A stretch of 42,652 nucleotides of DNA from an uncultured Syntrophobacterales bacterium (GCA_903928915.1 CAIYSL010000116.1:1-42652); one strand, 5' to 3'. Positions 7,017 through 17,193 are shown, numbered from the stretch's first letter. Made by a program: numbers and translations. The notes: a model not told the origin generated them from the sequence alone.

Positions 7017-9383
7017 ATGGAAACACGAAGCGGCGACAGGAATTCTACTCCTCCGGATCAGGAACGGCCGCAGGAAGCGGCGGCGGACAATACCCCGCTG
7101 TACAATAGCCGCATCATCAAGAACTACGTCGAGTATCTGCGGGTTCACTACCCCGATATCAGCATCGCCTCTCTGCTGAAGTACGCCGACATCGAATCAT
7201 ACCAGCTGGATGACGAGGGCCACTGGCTGACGCAGCGGCAGGTGGACCGTTTCCATGAACTCCTTGCGCAGAAGGTGGATAATCCTGCCATCGCACGGGA
7301 AGTGGGGCGGTTTTCCGCAAGTTCGCAGGCTTCCGGGGCCGTGCGACAGTACCTGCTGGGGTTCTTGAGCCCCGCGATGGCATACTCGGTAATCGAGAAG
7401 ATGCATCCGAACGTCAGCCGTGCAGCGGTATTGAAGACCACCCCGCTCGGCGCTGATAAGATCGAGATGAAAGTATCATTGATGCCCAACGTGGTTGAAA
7501 AGCCCTACCAGTGCCTGAACCGGATAGGCATGCTGGAAGCCATCGCCAAGCTATTCACGAAGGAATTTGCCGTAATCGACCACCCCGTCTGTCTCCACAA
7601 GGGCGGGGATTGCTGTCTGTACACCGTTTCGTGGACCAAGACCCCGACGTTCGTCTGGAAGCGGATCCGTAACTATTCTTTCATATTCGGCATAATTGCC
7701 TGCATCCTGTCATTGAGTTACGTCCCTCCCCTGTATTGGGATGCGCTCGTCCTGTCGTTCATACTGTTGATGATGGGGATGACGCTGTACGGCGAGCATC
7801 GGGAGAAACAGGATCTGATCGTCAAGATCCGGAATCAGGGAGACGCCGCGGACCGGCTAATCGATCAGATCAACGTCGGCTACAACAACGCCCTCCTCGT
7901 CCAGGAGATCGGCCAGGCGACCTCGTCGATCCTCGACATCCAGCAGCTGCTCACTGTCATCATCGAGGCCCTGGAGAAGCGCCTCGATTTCGACCGCGGC
8001 ATGATCATGCTGGCGAATCGGGAGCGGACCCGTCTCGTCTACATGAACGGCTACGGATACAACCCGGAACAGCGGGAATACCTGGAAAACATCGAATTCC
8101 ACCTCGACAACCCCAAGTCCCGCGGGGCCTTCGTCGTCTCCTTCCGGAACCAGACCCCCTTACTGATCAACGATATCAGCGAAATCGAGAAAGACTTCTC
8201 GCCGCGCAGCGTCGAGTTTACCAAGAAGATGGGAACCCATTCCTTCATCTGCGTCCCCATCGTCTTCAAGGGAGAGTCCCTGGGGATCCTGGTCGTGGAC
8301 AACATCCGCTCCAAACGCCTGTTCAGCCAGAGCGACATGAGCCTGCTGATGGGGATTGCGCCCCAGATCGCGATCAGCATCAACAACGCCATCTCCTACC
8401 GGAAGATCGCGGAGAGTGAAAAGCGGTTCCGGTCGCTCAGCGAAAGCGCCCCCGACATCATCTACACGATCGACAGGCAGGAGGTATTCACCTACGTCAA
8501 CCCGGCATGGGAGCGGATCCTGGGCCACCGCGTCGAGGACGTGCTGGGGAGGTACTTCACCGATTTCCTCCGGCCGGACGACAGCCCGGTCAATTTCTCT
8601 TTCTTCACGGACGCCTCCGACCAGGAGCGCGCCATCCAGGATATTATCGGGACGTTCCTGCACAAGGACGGATCGGACCGGTACTTCAGCATCAGCGGCG
8701 CCCCGAACCTCGATTCGGAGGGGAGGGTGATCGGCGTGGTGGGTACGCTGAAGGACGTGACCGAGAGCGTGCTCTCCGAGGTCAGGCTCAAACAGAGCTT
8801 CGACAAGCTGCAGCATGCCCTGGGCAGCACCATCCAGGCCATCTCCAAGATCGTGGAATCGCGCGACCCCTACACATCGGGGCACCAGGAACGGGTCGCG
8901 CGGCTGGCGACGGCCATCGCAGGGGAGATGGGTCTTTCCGGGGACGTGATCGAATCGATCCGTATGGCCGCCACGCTGCACGACGTGGGCAAGATCAACG
9001 TCCCGGCGGAGATCCTGAGCAAGCCGAAGCAGCTCACCGAGATCGAGCAGTGCATGGTCCGGATGCACTCCGAGGTCGGCCACGACATCCTGGCGCCGAT
9101 CGCCTTCCCCTATCCCGTCGCCCAGATCGTCGCCCAGCACCACGAGCGGATGGATGGGACCGGATACCCCGCGGGTCTGAAGGGAACGAACATCATGCTG
9201 GAGGCTCGCATACTGGCCGTGGCGGATGTGGTCGAGGCCATGGCCTCCCATCGCCCCTACCGGCCCGCATTCGGCCTCGACCGGACGCTCGACGAGATCG
9301 AGCGCTACCGGGGGACCCGCTACGACGAGGCGGTCGTGGGCACGTGCATCAAGCTGTTCAACGAGAAGCAGTTCGTCCTCTGA
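7017..9383 (+). CDS. Membrane sensor with GAF, PAS and HD-GYP domains
   Basis: A 788-residue signalling protein. Residues 1-215 form a soluble N-terminal region that I do not firmly recognise, ending in a Cys-rich turn (LHKGGDCCLYTVSW). Two membrane helices lie at about 220-261. A GAF domain spans about 290-440, a PAS domain about 467-590, and an HD-GYP domain about 605-788 with LHDVGK (from residue 654) and HHERMDGTGYP (from 708). HD-GYP proteins hydrolyse cyclic di-GMP to GMP or pGpG; the HD, HHE and GYP motifs are intact, so activity is likely. The ATG has a fair ribosome site (AAGGTGGG, 6 bases away). It may be co-transcribed with the fusion gene 54 bases upstream. Together with the PilZ gene it points to c-di-GMP signalling here. 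Confidence 0.88.
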   Translation: METRSGDRNSTPPDQERPQEAAADNTPLYNSRIIKNYVEYLRVHYPDISIASLLKYADIESYQLDDEGHWLTQRQVDRFHELLAQKVDNPAIAREVGRFSASSQASGAVRQYLLGFLSPAMAYSVIEKMHPNVSRAAVLKTTPLGADKIEMKVSLMPNVVEKPYQCLNRIGMLEAIAKLFTKEFAVIDHPVCLHKGGDCCLYTVSWTKTPTFVWKRIRNYSFIFGIIACILSLSYVPPLYWDALVLSFILLMMGMTLYGEHREKQDLIVKIRNQGDAADRLIDQINVGYNNALLVQEIGQATSSILDIQQLLTVIIEALEKRLDFDRGMIMLANRERTRLVYMNGYGYNPEQREYLENIEFHLDNPKSRGAFVVSFRNQTPLLINDISEIEKDFSPRSVEFTKKMGTHSFICVPIVFKGESLGILVVDNIRSKRLFSQSDMSLLMGIAPQIAISINNAISYRKIAESEKRFRSLSESAPDIIYTIDRQEVFTYVNPAWERILGHRVEDVLGRYFTDFLRPDDSPVNFSFFTDASDQERAIQDIIGTFLHKDGSDRYFSISGAPNLDSEGRVIGVVGTLKDVTESVLSEVRLKQSFDKLQHALGSTIQAISKIVESRDPYTSGHQERVARLATAIAGEMGLSGDVIESIRMAATLHDVGKINVPAEILSKPKQLTEIEQCMVRMHSEVGHDILAPIAFPYPVAQIVAQHHERMDGTGYPAGLKGTNIMLEARILAVADVVEAMASHRPYRPAFGLDRTLDEIERYRGTRYDEAVVGTCIKLFNEKQFVL

Positions 9384-9414
9384 GACCGGCGCAGGGCGCG
9401 CAGGCGCCGCTTCC

Positions 9415-10473
9415 TCACTCGCCGTACTGTTCCCGGATCCATGACCGGTACTCGCCGCTGCGCACCCGCTCGCACCAGGCGCGGTTGTCGATGTACCACC
9501 GGACCGTCTTCCTGAGCCCCGAGGCAAAGGACTCCGCCGGCGACCAGCCCAGTTCCCCCCGCAGCTTCGCAAAATCGATGGCATAGCGGCGGTCATGGCC
9601 GGGCCGGTCCTTCACGAAGGTGATCAGCCCTCGCCGCGAACCCCCTCCGGGAGGCGGCACGAACTCGTCCACGAGATCGCAGATCATCTCCACGAGGGCG
9701 ATGTTCTCCATCTCGGCCTGACCGCCCACGTTGTAGGTCTCCCCGCGCCGGCCCCGCGCCATAATCTGCCGGATCGCCTCGCAGTGGTCGGTCACGTACA
9801 GCCAGTCCCGCACGTTCCTTCCGTCCCCGTACACGGGCAGGGGCTTCCCCTCCAGGGCGTTGATGCAGACCAGCGGGATCAATTTTTCCGGAAACTGGTA
9901 GGGGCCGTAGTTGTTCGAACAGTTGGAAAGGGTCGTGGGCAGGCCGTAGGTTTCGTGGTAGGCCCGGACGAGATGGTCGGAGGATGCCTTCGAAGCGGAG
10001 TAGGGGCTGTTCGGCCGGTAGGGAGTCTCCTCGGTAAAGGCCCCGGCGGGCCCCAGGCTTCCGTACACCTCGTCGGTGCTGATGTGGTGGAACAGCCGGA
10101 AGCCGCTCCCCCGCTCCCGTGCCGCCTCCAGCAGGTTGAAGGTGCCGACGATATTCGTCTGGATGAAACTGCCCGGCCGCAGGATCGAGCGGTCCACATG
10201 GGACTCGGCGGCAAAATGGCAGACGGCGTCGATCCCGTACTGAGCGAAGATCGCCCGCATCGCCGCGGTATCGCAGATGTCCGCGTTCCGGAAGATGTAG
10301 CTCCCGGGCCGCGCCCCGGCCACACCGGAGAGGTTTTCGGGATTCCCGGCATAGGTCAGGCTGTCCACATTGATGATCCGCCCCCCAAAATCCGGCCTCG
10401 ACAGCAGGTGGCGGATGAAGTTGCTCCCGATGAACCCGCACCCTCCGGTGACCAGCAAATTATCGATCTCCAT
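9415..10473 (-). CDS. rfbB: dTDP-glucose 4,6-dehydratase
   Basis: A 352-residue short-chain dehydrogenase of the extended family. It has the Rossmann motif GGCGFIGSN at the N-terminus, the dehydratase segment [11 protein letters not shown], and the catalytic Y-x-x-x-K as YSASK, with the family sequences [14 protein letters not shown] and [11 protein letters not shown]. It converts dTDP-glucose to dTDP-4-keto-6-deoxyglucose, an early step to dTDP-rhamnose and other deoxysugars of surface polysaccharides. The ATG at 10473 is supported by an AGGAGAT ribosome site; the frame stays open upstream into the next gene but the protein clearly starts here. The other rhamnose genes (rfbA, C, D) are not beside it. 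It is convergent with the HD-GYP gene, 31 bases apart. Confidence 0.93.
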   Translation of the reverse strand: MEIDNLLVTGGCGFIGSNFIRHLLSRPDFGGRIINVDSLTYAGNPENLSGVAGARPGSYIFRNADICDTAAMRAIFAQYGIDAVCHFAAESHVDRSILRPGSFIQTNIVGTFNLLEAARERGSGFRLFHHISTDEVYGSLGPAGAFTEETPYRPNSPYSASKASSDHLVRAYHETYGLPTTLSNCSNNYGPYQFPEKLIPLVCINALEGKPLPVYGDGRNVRDWLYVTDHCEAIRQIMARGRRGETYNVGGQAEMENIALVEMICDLVDEFVPPPGGGSRRGLITFVKDRPGHDRRYAIDFAKLRGELGWSPAESFASGLRKTVRWYIDNRAWCERVRSGEYRSWIREQYGE

Positions 10474-10514
10474 GGATCTCCTTTCCCTCCCCGCGGGCGG
10501 ACGGCCCCGCAGCG

Positions 10515-13043
10515 TCAGTCCGTTCCGGTCAACACGAAGGCCGCCCAGACGCGGGGGGGCTGCCCCTCCCGCACCATCCGGAGCTGTGCCGCGCGCAGCG
10601 CCGCGGACAGCGGCTCCTTTCTCTCCAGCTGCCGGTAGAACACATCCCAGAGGCGGGAGGCCGCCCGGTCCTCGACGTACCAGAGCGTCGAGACGACCGC
10701 GGGACTTCCCGCCGCAAGAAAGGCCCGCTGCAGCGCGGCCAGGGACCGCCCTTCCGGGTCCCGCTCCGGGACGGTGTCGCAGCCGCTCAGGACGGCAGCC
10801 CGTCCCGGGGCGCGCAGCCGGGCGATCTCGGCAACGGTCAGCATCCCGTCCTGACCGGCGCCCGGCGTCAGCAGCAGCCCCGAACGCAGGGGGTCTTCGG
10901 GATCGCACACCCCCCGGACGGCAAAATGGTAGAAGTCGTACGCCGTCGTCAGCCCGGCCGCCGCCGCCTCCGACGCCTGCCCCTGGCGCAGGACCGTCGC
11001 GTGGCCCACGCGTTTGCGGATCAGCGCCAGCTCCTCCGCCCCGCGGTGGAGGTCCAGCGCCTCGTTCTCCAGATCGGGGTCACCCAGGGCGAGGATCCGC
11101 ATCCCCGCCGGCTCCTTCGCCGCCCTGACCTGCGCGAGCGACTCCAGCTCGGGAAGCTGGAACAGCGAAAATCCCTCGACGAGGAACTTTTCCCGGTACC
11201 GCAGGGCCGCAAAGGGGAGATAGGCGAGCGCGTCGTCGGGGATGAACCCGAGCCGCTCCCCGGAGACGAAGGGGATCACCGGTTTGAGCAGCAGATCGTA
11301 GGCCCTGCGGCTGAGCCGGTCCGTGTTTCGCCGGTCCCGGTCGCGCACGGCGCCGAGAAACGAGAAGACCAGCTCCCGCAGCCCCGCCCGGGTGAGTGCG
11401 ACCCGCTCCAGGTGCACCGCCGTACGGTTGATCGCCCACACATACAGGTCCTTCTCCGTCGCGAAGTACGCAAACAGGGTGGTGTTGTCGTCGAGCAGCC
11501 GCTGCGCGGCAACGCCGTCGATTCCGCCGGCGACGACCAGGGCCGGGAGCCGTCTGTCCTCCGCATCCGGACGGGCGATCAGCCCGCGATAGGCCGCCTC
11601 GGCCCGGGCGAGCCGGGCGAGCAGTTCGGCCGTGCGCGCCTCCCCGGAGATCCGCAGGATGCGCCGCTGGAGGGCGGTCATCTCCCCGCCGAGCTGACGC
11701 AGCCGCTCCAGCAGCTCCCGTTCCCGCGGTCCCCTGCCGATGTCCGCATCGGCCAGGAGCTCCGCCGTCGCGAGCCCCTTTGCCTTCTGGGCGGCCAGCA
11801 GGGCATCGTCGATCCGCCGTTCGGCGGCGTACAGCCCCACGAGCATCTCGTACAGCGCCCGTCGCTGCGGCCGCATGCTCCGGCCCAGCATCCCCGCCGC
11901 GGCTGCCCCGGGCCGCTGACCCGCGAGGATCGCGTCCGCTTCCCCGAGGACCGTGATGGCTTCCCCGACCCGCCCTGCGGCGCGGTAGTGGCGGGCCAGC
12001 AGAAGCCGCGCCCAGATCCGGTAGGGTGCCGCACGGTACCGGTCGGCAACCTCCTTCGCCGCTTCCGCAGCCCGGAGTCCCTCGCTGCGCTCGGGACCGC
12101 CGAGCCCGAGCTCGCCGTGAAACAGCAGACTCCAGAGCAGCCCCTCGCGGTGACCCGCCCGGTCCGCCAGCTCGGCCGCGGCACGAAGAAGGTTGAACGC
12201 TTCGGCACCGCCGTCTTGGATTCCCGCGTCCAGCCCCCAGAAGGCGTTCGCCTCGGCGTCACTCCTGAGCAGGCCGCGCCCGGCCAGGATCGGTCCGAGC
12301 GGCGACTGCCGCAGCTGCTCGTTTGCGGCCAGTGCCTCCCGGAGATGGGCGCTGCCTTCCCCCGCCTTCACCGCCGGCAGCCCTGCGCGCATGGGCGGGC
12401 CGTAAGCCGCCAGCAGCGCCGGCAGGCGCTCCGCCAGGACCGCCGCCGTCCCGGCGGCGAGCTCGGTGTCGCGCCGCAGCCGCAGCAGGCTGAGGTCGCC
12501 CCGGGGGGCCGGATTGTCCCGCAGGGCCTGCCGGAGAGGCTCTCGGGCCGCGGCGGGGTCGCCGCCGAGCAGGGCGATGCGGCCCGCCACGTACCCCGGA
12601 AAGGCGCTCAGCGGCGGCGCCTGCCAGCGTTCGGCCCCCTCCCGCAGCAGGGCGGACGCTTCCCGCTCGCGGCCCGCGCACTGCAGCAGGAGCGCCTTTT
12701 GCGCGAACGCCAGCCCCTCACCGGAGAAATCCCGCTGCCCGGAAAACAGCGCCGCGGCCCGGCCGATAAAATGGAGCGCCTTTTCCTCTTCCCCTTCCGC
12801 CGCGGCACGGTCCGCCACGGCAAGGAAGATCTGCGGTGCCATCGGGTCGGAAACCGCGGCGCCGAGCAGCCGGTCCCGGTATTCCCGCGGGATCTCCGCA
12901 TCGTGGGGGCCGGTAAGCTCGACCCTGGGCGGGACGGCCGGAGGGGGCACCACGGCCTTCTCGACCGCCTTCCCGCAGCCGGCAAGGACGAGCAGAACAG
13001 ACAAGGCAACGACGAGCCGCTTCGGAGCGGAACGCCTCCCCAT
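10515..13043 (-). CDS. CHAT-domain lipoprotein with TPR-like repeats, catalytic His missing
   Basis: An 842-residue protein with a lipoprotein signal: Arg/Lys-rich start, hydrophobic stretch and lipobox LAGC. Residues about 60-470 are Ala/Leu/Arg-rich helical repeats of the TPR type. The last 330 residues form a CHAT (caspase-HetF-associated with TPR) domain. The catalytic Cys is in place (SGCDT, Cys755), but where CHAT proteases carry a His before Gly (pattern HFA-x-HG) this protein has HFAVRG (R710), so it may be proteolytically inactive or use another residue. ATG 13043 (ribosome site GGGGA) gives a clean signal peptide; ATG 13076 would add 11 residues. Most known CHAT proteins are cytoplasmic, so an envelope-anchored one is notable. 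The next gene upstream encodes another lipoprotein. Confidence 0.85.
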   Translation of the reverse strand: MGRRSAPKRLVVALSVLLVLAGCGKAVEKAVVPPPAVPPRVELTGPHDAEIPREYRDRLLGAAVSDPMAPQIFLAVADRAAAEGEEEKALHFIGRAAALFSGQRDFSGEGLAFAQKALLLQCAGREREASALLREGAERWQAPPLSAFPGYVAGRIALLGGDPAAAREPLRQALRDNPAPRGDLSLLRLRRDTELAAGTAAVLAERLPALLAAYGPPMRAGLPAVKAGEGSAHLREALAANEQLRQSPLGPILAGRGLLRSDAEANAFWGLDAGIQDGGAEAFNLLRAAAELADRAGHREGLLWSLLFHGELGLGGPERSEGLRAAEAAKEVADRYRAAPYRIWARLLLARHYRAAGRVGEAITVLGEADAILAGQRPGAAAAGMLGRSMRPQRRALYEMLVGLYAAERRIDDALLAAQKAKGLATAELLADADIGRGPRERELLERLRQLGGEMTALQRRILRISGEARTAELLARLARAEAAYRGLIARPDAEDRRLPALVVAGGIDGVAAQRLLDDNTTLFAYFATEKDLYVWAINRTAVHLERVALTRAGLRELVFSFLGAVRDRDRRNTDRLSRRAYDLLLKPVIPFVSGERLGFIPDDALAYLPFAALRYREKFLVEGFSLFQLPELESLAQVRAAKEPAGMRILALGDPDLENEALDLHRGAEELALIRKRVGHATVLRQGQASEAAAAGLTTAYDFYHFAVRGVCDPEDPLRSGLLLTPGAGQDGMLTVAEIARLRAPGRAAVLSGCDTVPERDPEGRSLAALQRAFLAAGSPAVVSTLWYVEDRAASRLWDVFYRQLERKEPLSAALRAAQLRMVREGQPPRVWAAFVLTGTD

Positions 13044-13123
13044 CGATCCCCGACTGTACTGGAGACGCTGCATCATACACCCCTGCCGCTGTCCGTCGCC
13101 CCCTGCGGGGGAACCGGCGCGGC

Positions 13124-13906
13124 TCACAGGTACGACCGGGCCCCGAGAAAGGTCCGGCTGTAATACCCCTGGCCGAGGGAATCCCTCCTGATCCGTTTCC
13201 CCTTCCCCGGGGAGTGGATGAACTGGCCGTCGCCGGCATACACCCCCACATGGGAAACGGCAGTCCCGGTCTTGGCGAAGAAAATGAGATCCCCTTTTTC
13301 CAGAGACGCCCGATCAACGGGGGTTCCGGAGGCAAACTGCTCCCCCGACGTACGGGGGATGTCGAACCCGTTGAGCTGGTAGACCGTCATCGTCAGTCCG
13401 CTGCAGTCAAACCCGGTTTCGGCGGAAGCCCCTCCCCAGAGGTAGGGAACGCCGAGAAAACTCCGGGCAGTGCGGACCAGCTCCTCCCGGAGATAGGCCT
13501 CTCCCCGCTCCTCCCGCCTGGCCAGGGAGTACTGATCGGGGCTGACGATGAAGAATTCCTCGATCACCCCCGCAGCCCTGATCTCCTCTGCCTTGGCCAG
13601 GGCCGCTTCCCGGGTTGGAAAATTCCCGAACCGGACCTTGAACAGCCCCTTGCCGGCCACGAAGTAGGTCGCGGCGAGTCCCCGCGACTGCAGCGAGCGG
13701 GTCAGGCGGGCGGCGTTCTCCGCGACCGCGAACGCCCCGGCCTGGATCGTGTACCCCAGCCGGGGGGCCGCAGCCCTCTCGGGCACCTTCGCCGCCGGGG
13801 CAGGCGGGCGCACCGCCGGCCGGCCGCACCCCCCGATGAGGCAGAGCAGGACGACGGCCCCGGCTGCGTACCGACTCCGCCGCAGAACTGCCGTGTCTAT
13901 GCCCAT
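13124..13906 (-). CDS. SPOR and NlpC/P60 lipoprotein, peptidoglycan peptidase
   Basis: A 260-residue lipoprotein (lipobox IGGC, Cys27). Residues about 48-125 form a SPOR-type domain, which binds denuded peptidoglycan glycan strands. Residues about 140-260 form an NlpC/P60 cysteine peptidase with the complete triad: Cys168 in DCSG, His219 in SHVGVY and a polar third residue His231 in FIHS. Such enzymes cut the gamma-D-Glu-to-diamino-acid bond in murein stem peptides. The protein should sit in the periplasm, anchored to a membrane. The ATG has a GGAGGGGG ribosome site. The CHAT lipoprotein lies 80 bases downstream on the same strand and is probably in the same transcript. Confidence 0.9.
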   Translation of the reverse strand: MGIDTAVLRRSRYAAGAVVLLCLIGGCGRPAVRPPAPAAKVPERAAAPRLGYTIQAGAFAVAENAARLTRSLQSRGLAATYFVAGKGLFKVRFGNFPTREAALAKAEEIRAAGVIEEFFIVSPDQYSLARREERGEAYLREELVRTARSFLGVPYLWGGASAETGFDCSGLTMTVYQLNGFDIPRTSGEQFASGTPVDRASLEKGDLIFFAKTGTAVSHVGVYAGDGQFIHSPGKGKRIRRDSLGQGYYSRTFLGARSYL

Positions 13907-13973
13907 CGCATCACCCCCTCCGCTTCATCCGCCTCTGCCCCGGCGATTGCCGGCAGCCGCGGCCGGACCATCC

Positions 13974-15302
13974 TCAGGAAACCGGCCGGCAATTGCCGGC
14001 GGCAGCCCAGCGCCGGCGGACCAGCGCGCGGGCCTCCTCGGCCGTGGCGATCTCCCCGCCCAGCTGGGCATCCTCGACCGCGTCGAGGATCTCCTTGAAC
14101 AGGGGGCCGGGCGTGCAGCCCATCCCGATCAGGTCCCTGCCGGTCAGCAGCGGGGCAGGACGGAGCTCCTCGGCAGAATACTCCTTAAGCTTCCCCCGGC
14201 AGAACTCGTAATTCTCCAGCAGACCGTGGCTTCCCAGGCAGTCGAGCCGGTGGAGTTCGAGATGGAGAGCGAAATCGGGCATCCGGAGGAACCGTTTCAG
14301 CCGGTTCGGCCGCATCTCCCGGACGTTCATGAAGCGCATGTGCTCCCGGACAAGGGCCAGGACCGTAGACCTCTCCTCACCGGAAAAGCGGAGCCGCTGC
14401 AGGATCAGCGCGGCGATCCGCTCCCCCTCCTGGACATGGCCGTAGAAATGGACCCCGGCGGCGTCCTCGAACCGGGTATCGGCCTTGCCCACGTCGTGCA
14501 GCAGGGCCGCCCAGGCGAGGCGCGCGTCCGCGTCGCCCGGCAGGAGGGCGAGCATCCGGAGGGTATGCTCCCAGACGTCCCCCTCGGGGTGGAAGGCCGG
14601 GGGCTGGTCGACCCCCTTGAGGGCCGCCACTTCGGGCAGCAGCTCGGCCAAAAGCCCGCTTGCGGCAAGCAGTTCCATCCCGCGCCGCGCCCCGCCGCTC
14701 GTCAGCAACCGGGAAATCTCCTCGCGGATCCGTTCGGCGCTTATCCCCCGGATCGCGGAGGCGTGCCTTTGGATCGCCGCAAAGGTATCGGCGTCGATCG
14801 TGAAATCGAGTGCAGCGGCGAACCGGACGGCCCGGAGCATCCGCAGCCGGTCTTCGGCGAAGCGCTCGTCGGGGGCGCCGATCGTGCGGATCAGGCGCCG
14901 CTCGATGTCGCCGCGCCCCTCCACGTAGTCCACGATCCGCCCCGTCTCCGGGTCCATCAGCAGGCCGTTGACCGTAAAGTCCCGGCGCTGGACATCCTCC
15001 GCGGCGGTGGCAAAGGCCACCCGCGCGGGGTGGCGTCCGTCGTCGTAGTCCGCCTCCGTCCGGAAGGTGGCCACCTCGTAGGGACGGTCGTTTTCCACGA
15101 CGAGCACCACGCCGAAACGGGCGCCCACCGGCGCAGTCCGGGGGAAGAGGGACTGGACCTCCTGGGGCCGCGCCGAGGTGACGATGTCGAAATCCTTCGG
15201 GTCGACGCCGCGCAGGAGGTCCCGGACGGAGCCGCCCACCCAGAACGCCTCATGACCGGCCGCGCGCAGCCGGCGGACGATGGCAACGGCTTCATCCCGC
15301 AC
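13974..15302 (-). CDS. CCA tRNA nucleotidyltransferase / poly(A) polymerase family with HD domain
   Basis: A 442-residue class II nucleotidyltransferase. The head domain has GGSVRD and the metal-binding D-x-D in KDFDIVTSA, then RRDFTVNGL and the RMLRAVRFAA region typical of tRNA CCA-adding enzymes. After the neck and body an HD domain follows (ALLHDVGKADTR) with a later EHMRFM. Members add CCA to tRNA 3' ends, or only the A or CC part, or polyadenylate RNA; sequence alone does not settle which. The start is a GTG at 15302 with a G-rich ribosome site; no in-frame ATG fits. It lies 145 bases downstream of thiD on the same strand and 67 bases upstream of the NlpC/P60 gene. Confidence 0.88.
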   Translation of the reverse strand: MRDEAVAIVRRLRAAGHEAFWVGGSVRDLLRGVDPKDFDIVTSARPQEVQSLFPRTAPVGARFGVVLVVENDRPYEVATFRTEADYDDGRHPARVAFATAAEDVQRRDFTVNGLLMDPETGRIVDYVEGRGDIERRLIRTIGAPDERFAEDRLRMLRAVRFAAALDFTIDADTFAAIQRHASAIRGISAERIREEISRLLTSGGARRGMELLAASGLLAELLPEVAALKGVDQPPAFHPEGDVWEHTLRMLALLPGDADARLAWAALLHDVGKADTRFEDAAGVHFYGHVQEGERIAALILQRLRFSGEERSTVLALVREHMRFMNVREMRPNRLKRFLRMPDFALHLELHRLDCLGSHGLLENYEFCRGKLKEYSAEELRPAPLLTGRDLIGMGCTPGPLFKEILDAVEDAQLGGEIATAEEARALVRRRWAAAGNCRPVS

Positions 15303-15446
15303 GGAGAGTACCCCCCGGGGCGCTTCCCCTCACCCGCCGCCGGAGGAAGCAGCCGAAGGTGCCGCACGGCAGGATTCCCGCCGCGGTAGAGGCGGCGGGG
15401 GCGGACGTCGCGGCGGTGCGGCCGGGCGAGACGCGGCAGGCGCCGC

Positions 15447-16319
15447 TCACCGGGGTCGTATGCGCCACGGACGCCCCTCCGTATCCCGCTCCACCCAGTC
15501 CGGCCATGCGGTCGCCCCGTTTCCCCCCGCGAACAGCGGGGCCAGATGGTTCGTCGGTCCGTGTCCGCCGCCCAGCCGCCAGGAGTACCGCACCGCTTCG
15601 GTGATGTAGCCCTTGGCCCGCGTCACCGCCTCGCCGACGTTCATCCCGCCGGCGAGGCCGGCGGCGATCGCCGCCGAATAGGTACAGCCCGTGCCGTGCG
15701 TATCGGCCGTCGCGATCCGCGGCGCCGAGAACTCACGGAACACGCAGCCGTCGTACAGGAGATCCACCGCGTCCCCGGCGGCAAGGTGCCCCCCCTTGAC
15801 GAGCACATGCCGCGCCCCGAGACGGTGGATGATCCGCGCCGCCTCCCGCATCCGGTCCACCGTCTCGATCGCGATTCCGGCTAGGACCTCGGCCTCGGGG
15901 ATGTTCGGCGTCAGGACGAAGGCCAGCGGGATCAGCTCGGCAATCAGGGCCTCCTTCGCCTCCTCCCGGATCAGCCGCGCCCCCCCCTTGGCCACCATCA
16001 CCGGATCGACGACGAGTCTCTCGACGCCGTACCGGCGGATCTTCCCGGCCACGGCGCGAATGATATCCGACGAGGCCAGCATTCCCGTCTTGGCCGCATC
16101 GATCCCGATGTCCTTTGCCACGGCATCGAACTGGGCTTCCACGAACTCGACCGGCACGTCGTGAATCCCGTGCACCCCCTGGGTGTTCTGGGCCGTGAGC
16201 GCGGTGATGACGCTCATCCCGAACCCGCCGAGCGCCGTGATCGTCTTGAGGTCCGCCTGGATCCCCGCCCCTCCGCCGGAGTCGGACCCGGCGATCGTCA
16301 GTACCCTGACCGGTTTCAT
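15447..16319 (-). CDS. thiD: Hydroxymethylpyrimidine (phosphate) kinase
   Basis: A 290-residue ribokinase-fold kinase beginning with the ThiD hallmark [18 protein letters not shown]. It also has the ThiD core segments [28 protein letters not shown] and the anion-hole/catalytic motif [14 protein letters not shown]. It phosphorylates HMP to HMP-P and HMP-PP for thiamine synthesis. The ATG overlaps the stop of the thiamine pyrophosphokinase gene by 4 bases, and the ribosome site GGAGGAGAAGGA lies inside that gene's end, so the two are translationally coupled. Both are downstream of the TPP riboswitch. The C-terminus is about 20 residues longer than the usual ThiD end. Confidence 0.95.
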   Translation of the reverse strand: MKPVRVLTIAGSDSGGGAGIQADLKTITALGGFGMSVITALTAQNTQGVHGIHDVPVEFVEAQFDAVAKDIGIDAAKTGMLASSDIIRAVAGKIRRYGVERLVVDPVMVAKGGARLIREEAKEALIAELIPLAFVLTPNIPEAEVLAGIAIETVDRMREAARIIHRLGARHVLVKGGHLAAGDAVDLLYDGCVFREFSAPRIATADTHGTGCTYSAAIAAGLAGGMNVGEAVTRAKGYITEAVRYSWRLGGGHGPTNHLAPLFAGGNGATAWPDWVERDTEGRPWRIRPR

Positions 16320-16993
16320 TCCTTCTCCTCCCCCGGGAACACCCCCGGCCGGAAATACCGCACCGCCAGCAGCCGTCCCCGCTCCACCTCGATCACCCCC
16401 CGGGCGGCCGCCAGGCGGTTGCTGGTCCCGCGGGGGCGCCCCACCGTCAGGGCCGCCCTGGTCAGCGGATACTCGAACCCCGTCAGGGTGATGCCGGCCG
16501 CATCCCCGGCAAAGGGGAACAGGGAAACGGTCTGGCCCGCCTCCCCCGCGACCTCCGTCCGGCCGATGACGAGGAACACCTCGCACCACTGATCGACCAG
16601 TTTGACGGCCACTCCCCGCTCCGCCCCCCGCATCAGCAGCGACACGTTCGCCAGGGTGTGGTCGATCCGGTACCCCAGCCCCCCCCAGATCCAGACCTCC
16701 GCCGGGTCCAGGGCAAAGGCCTCGTCGAGCGCCAGTTCGGTGTCCGTTTCGTCCTTCTGCCGGGGATGGCGGATGAACCGGACCCCCTGCGCCTCGTAGT
16801 GCCGGATGCTCTCCCCGTCCAGGGAGTCCATATCGCCGACGATGAGCGTGGGAACGATGCCGGCGGCGCGCAGATGGCGGGCGCCCCGGTCGGCGCAGAT
16901 CACCGCCGCGGGCTTCGCCGCTGCCGCCTGTTGCCGGAGAAACGCCGGATCGCCCAGCTCTCCCCCGGTCACGACGAATACCACCGTTTCCAT
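16316..16993 (-). CDS. Thiamine pyrophosphokinase
   Basis: A 225-residue protein with the thiamine diphosphokinase motifs: CADRGARHL, the metal-binding [17 protein letters not shown] and [15 protein letters not shown]-terminal beta-domain (GFEYPLT) holds the thiamine site. It transfers pyrophosphate from ATP to thiamine to make TPP, so its product is the ligand of the riboswitch in front of it. The frame is open upstream to 17107, but that part covers the riboswitch terminator and is not translated; ATG 16993 starts the conserved strand ([10 protein letters not shown]). The ribosome site is weak (GGCGGG, 8 bases away). It overlaps thiD by 4 bases. Often named thiN or tnr3 in other species. 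Confidence 0.92.
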   Translation of the reverse strand: METVVFVVTGGELGDPAFLRQQAAAAKPAAVICADRGARHLRAAGIVPTLIVGDMDSLDGESIRHYEAQGVRFIRHPRQKDETDTELALDEAFALDPAEVWIWGGLGYRIDHTLANVSLLMRGAERGVAVKLVDQWCEVFLVIGRTEVAGEAGQTVSLFPFAGDAAGITLTGFEYPLTRAALTVGRPRGTSNRLAAARGVIEVERGRLLAVRYFRPGVFPGEEKE

Positions 16994-17042
16994 GCGCGCA
17001 TCCCGCCTGCCCCGGAGCCCCCCGCGGGGATGCCGGTGCACG

Positions 17043-17078
17043 AAAAAAAGGGCCATACCCATATCGCCGGGCATGGCC
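17043..17078 (-). terminator. Expression-platform terminator of the TPP riboswitch
   Basis: On the minus strand a 10-bp stem (GGCCATGCCC pairing with GGGTATGGCC, one G-U pair) with an 8-base loop is followed by CTTTTTTT (17043-17050). It lies about 30 bases after the TPP aptamer and 50 bases before the thiamine pyrophosphokinase start, the position expected for ligand-induced termination. Confidence 0.88.
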
Positions 17079-17109
17079 GCTGCTGGAGACTCCCCGCGGG
17101 TGTTCACCC

Positions 17110-17187
17110 GGCCATTCCCTGCGCTGGCATCGCCCGGATCAGGTTGGAAGGGCAGCTTCTCAGCCGGAATCGGCGCCCCGCGCTCTT
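17110..17187 (-). promoter_or_regulatory. TPP riboswitch (THI element)
   Basis: The minus strand carries the conserved aptamer blocks in order: GGGGCGCC, GGCTGAGA, CCCTT, AACCTGATCCGGG, a GATGCCAGCG block and AGGGAA. The P2 block GGCTGAGA and the CTGATCCGGG-TGCCAGCG block are the pyrimidine- and pyrophosphate-binding parts of the THI element. It precedes thiamine pyrophosphokinase and thiD and ends in an intrinsic terminator, so high TPP should switch these genes off. Confidence 0.96.
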
Positions 17188-17193
17188 GGCCCG

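Noticed and set aside
10926-13163. 745-codon plus-strand frame opposite the CHAT gene
   Set aside because: Antisense shadow; no motifs, ribosome site or start context, while the minus frame has a lipobox and CHAT domain.
15280-15609. Small plus-strand frame in the cca-thiD gap
   Set aside because: It overlaps both genes on the other strand, has no ribosome site and is Arg/Gly/Ala-rich.
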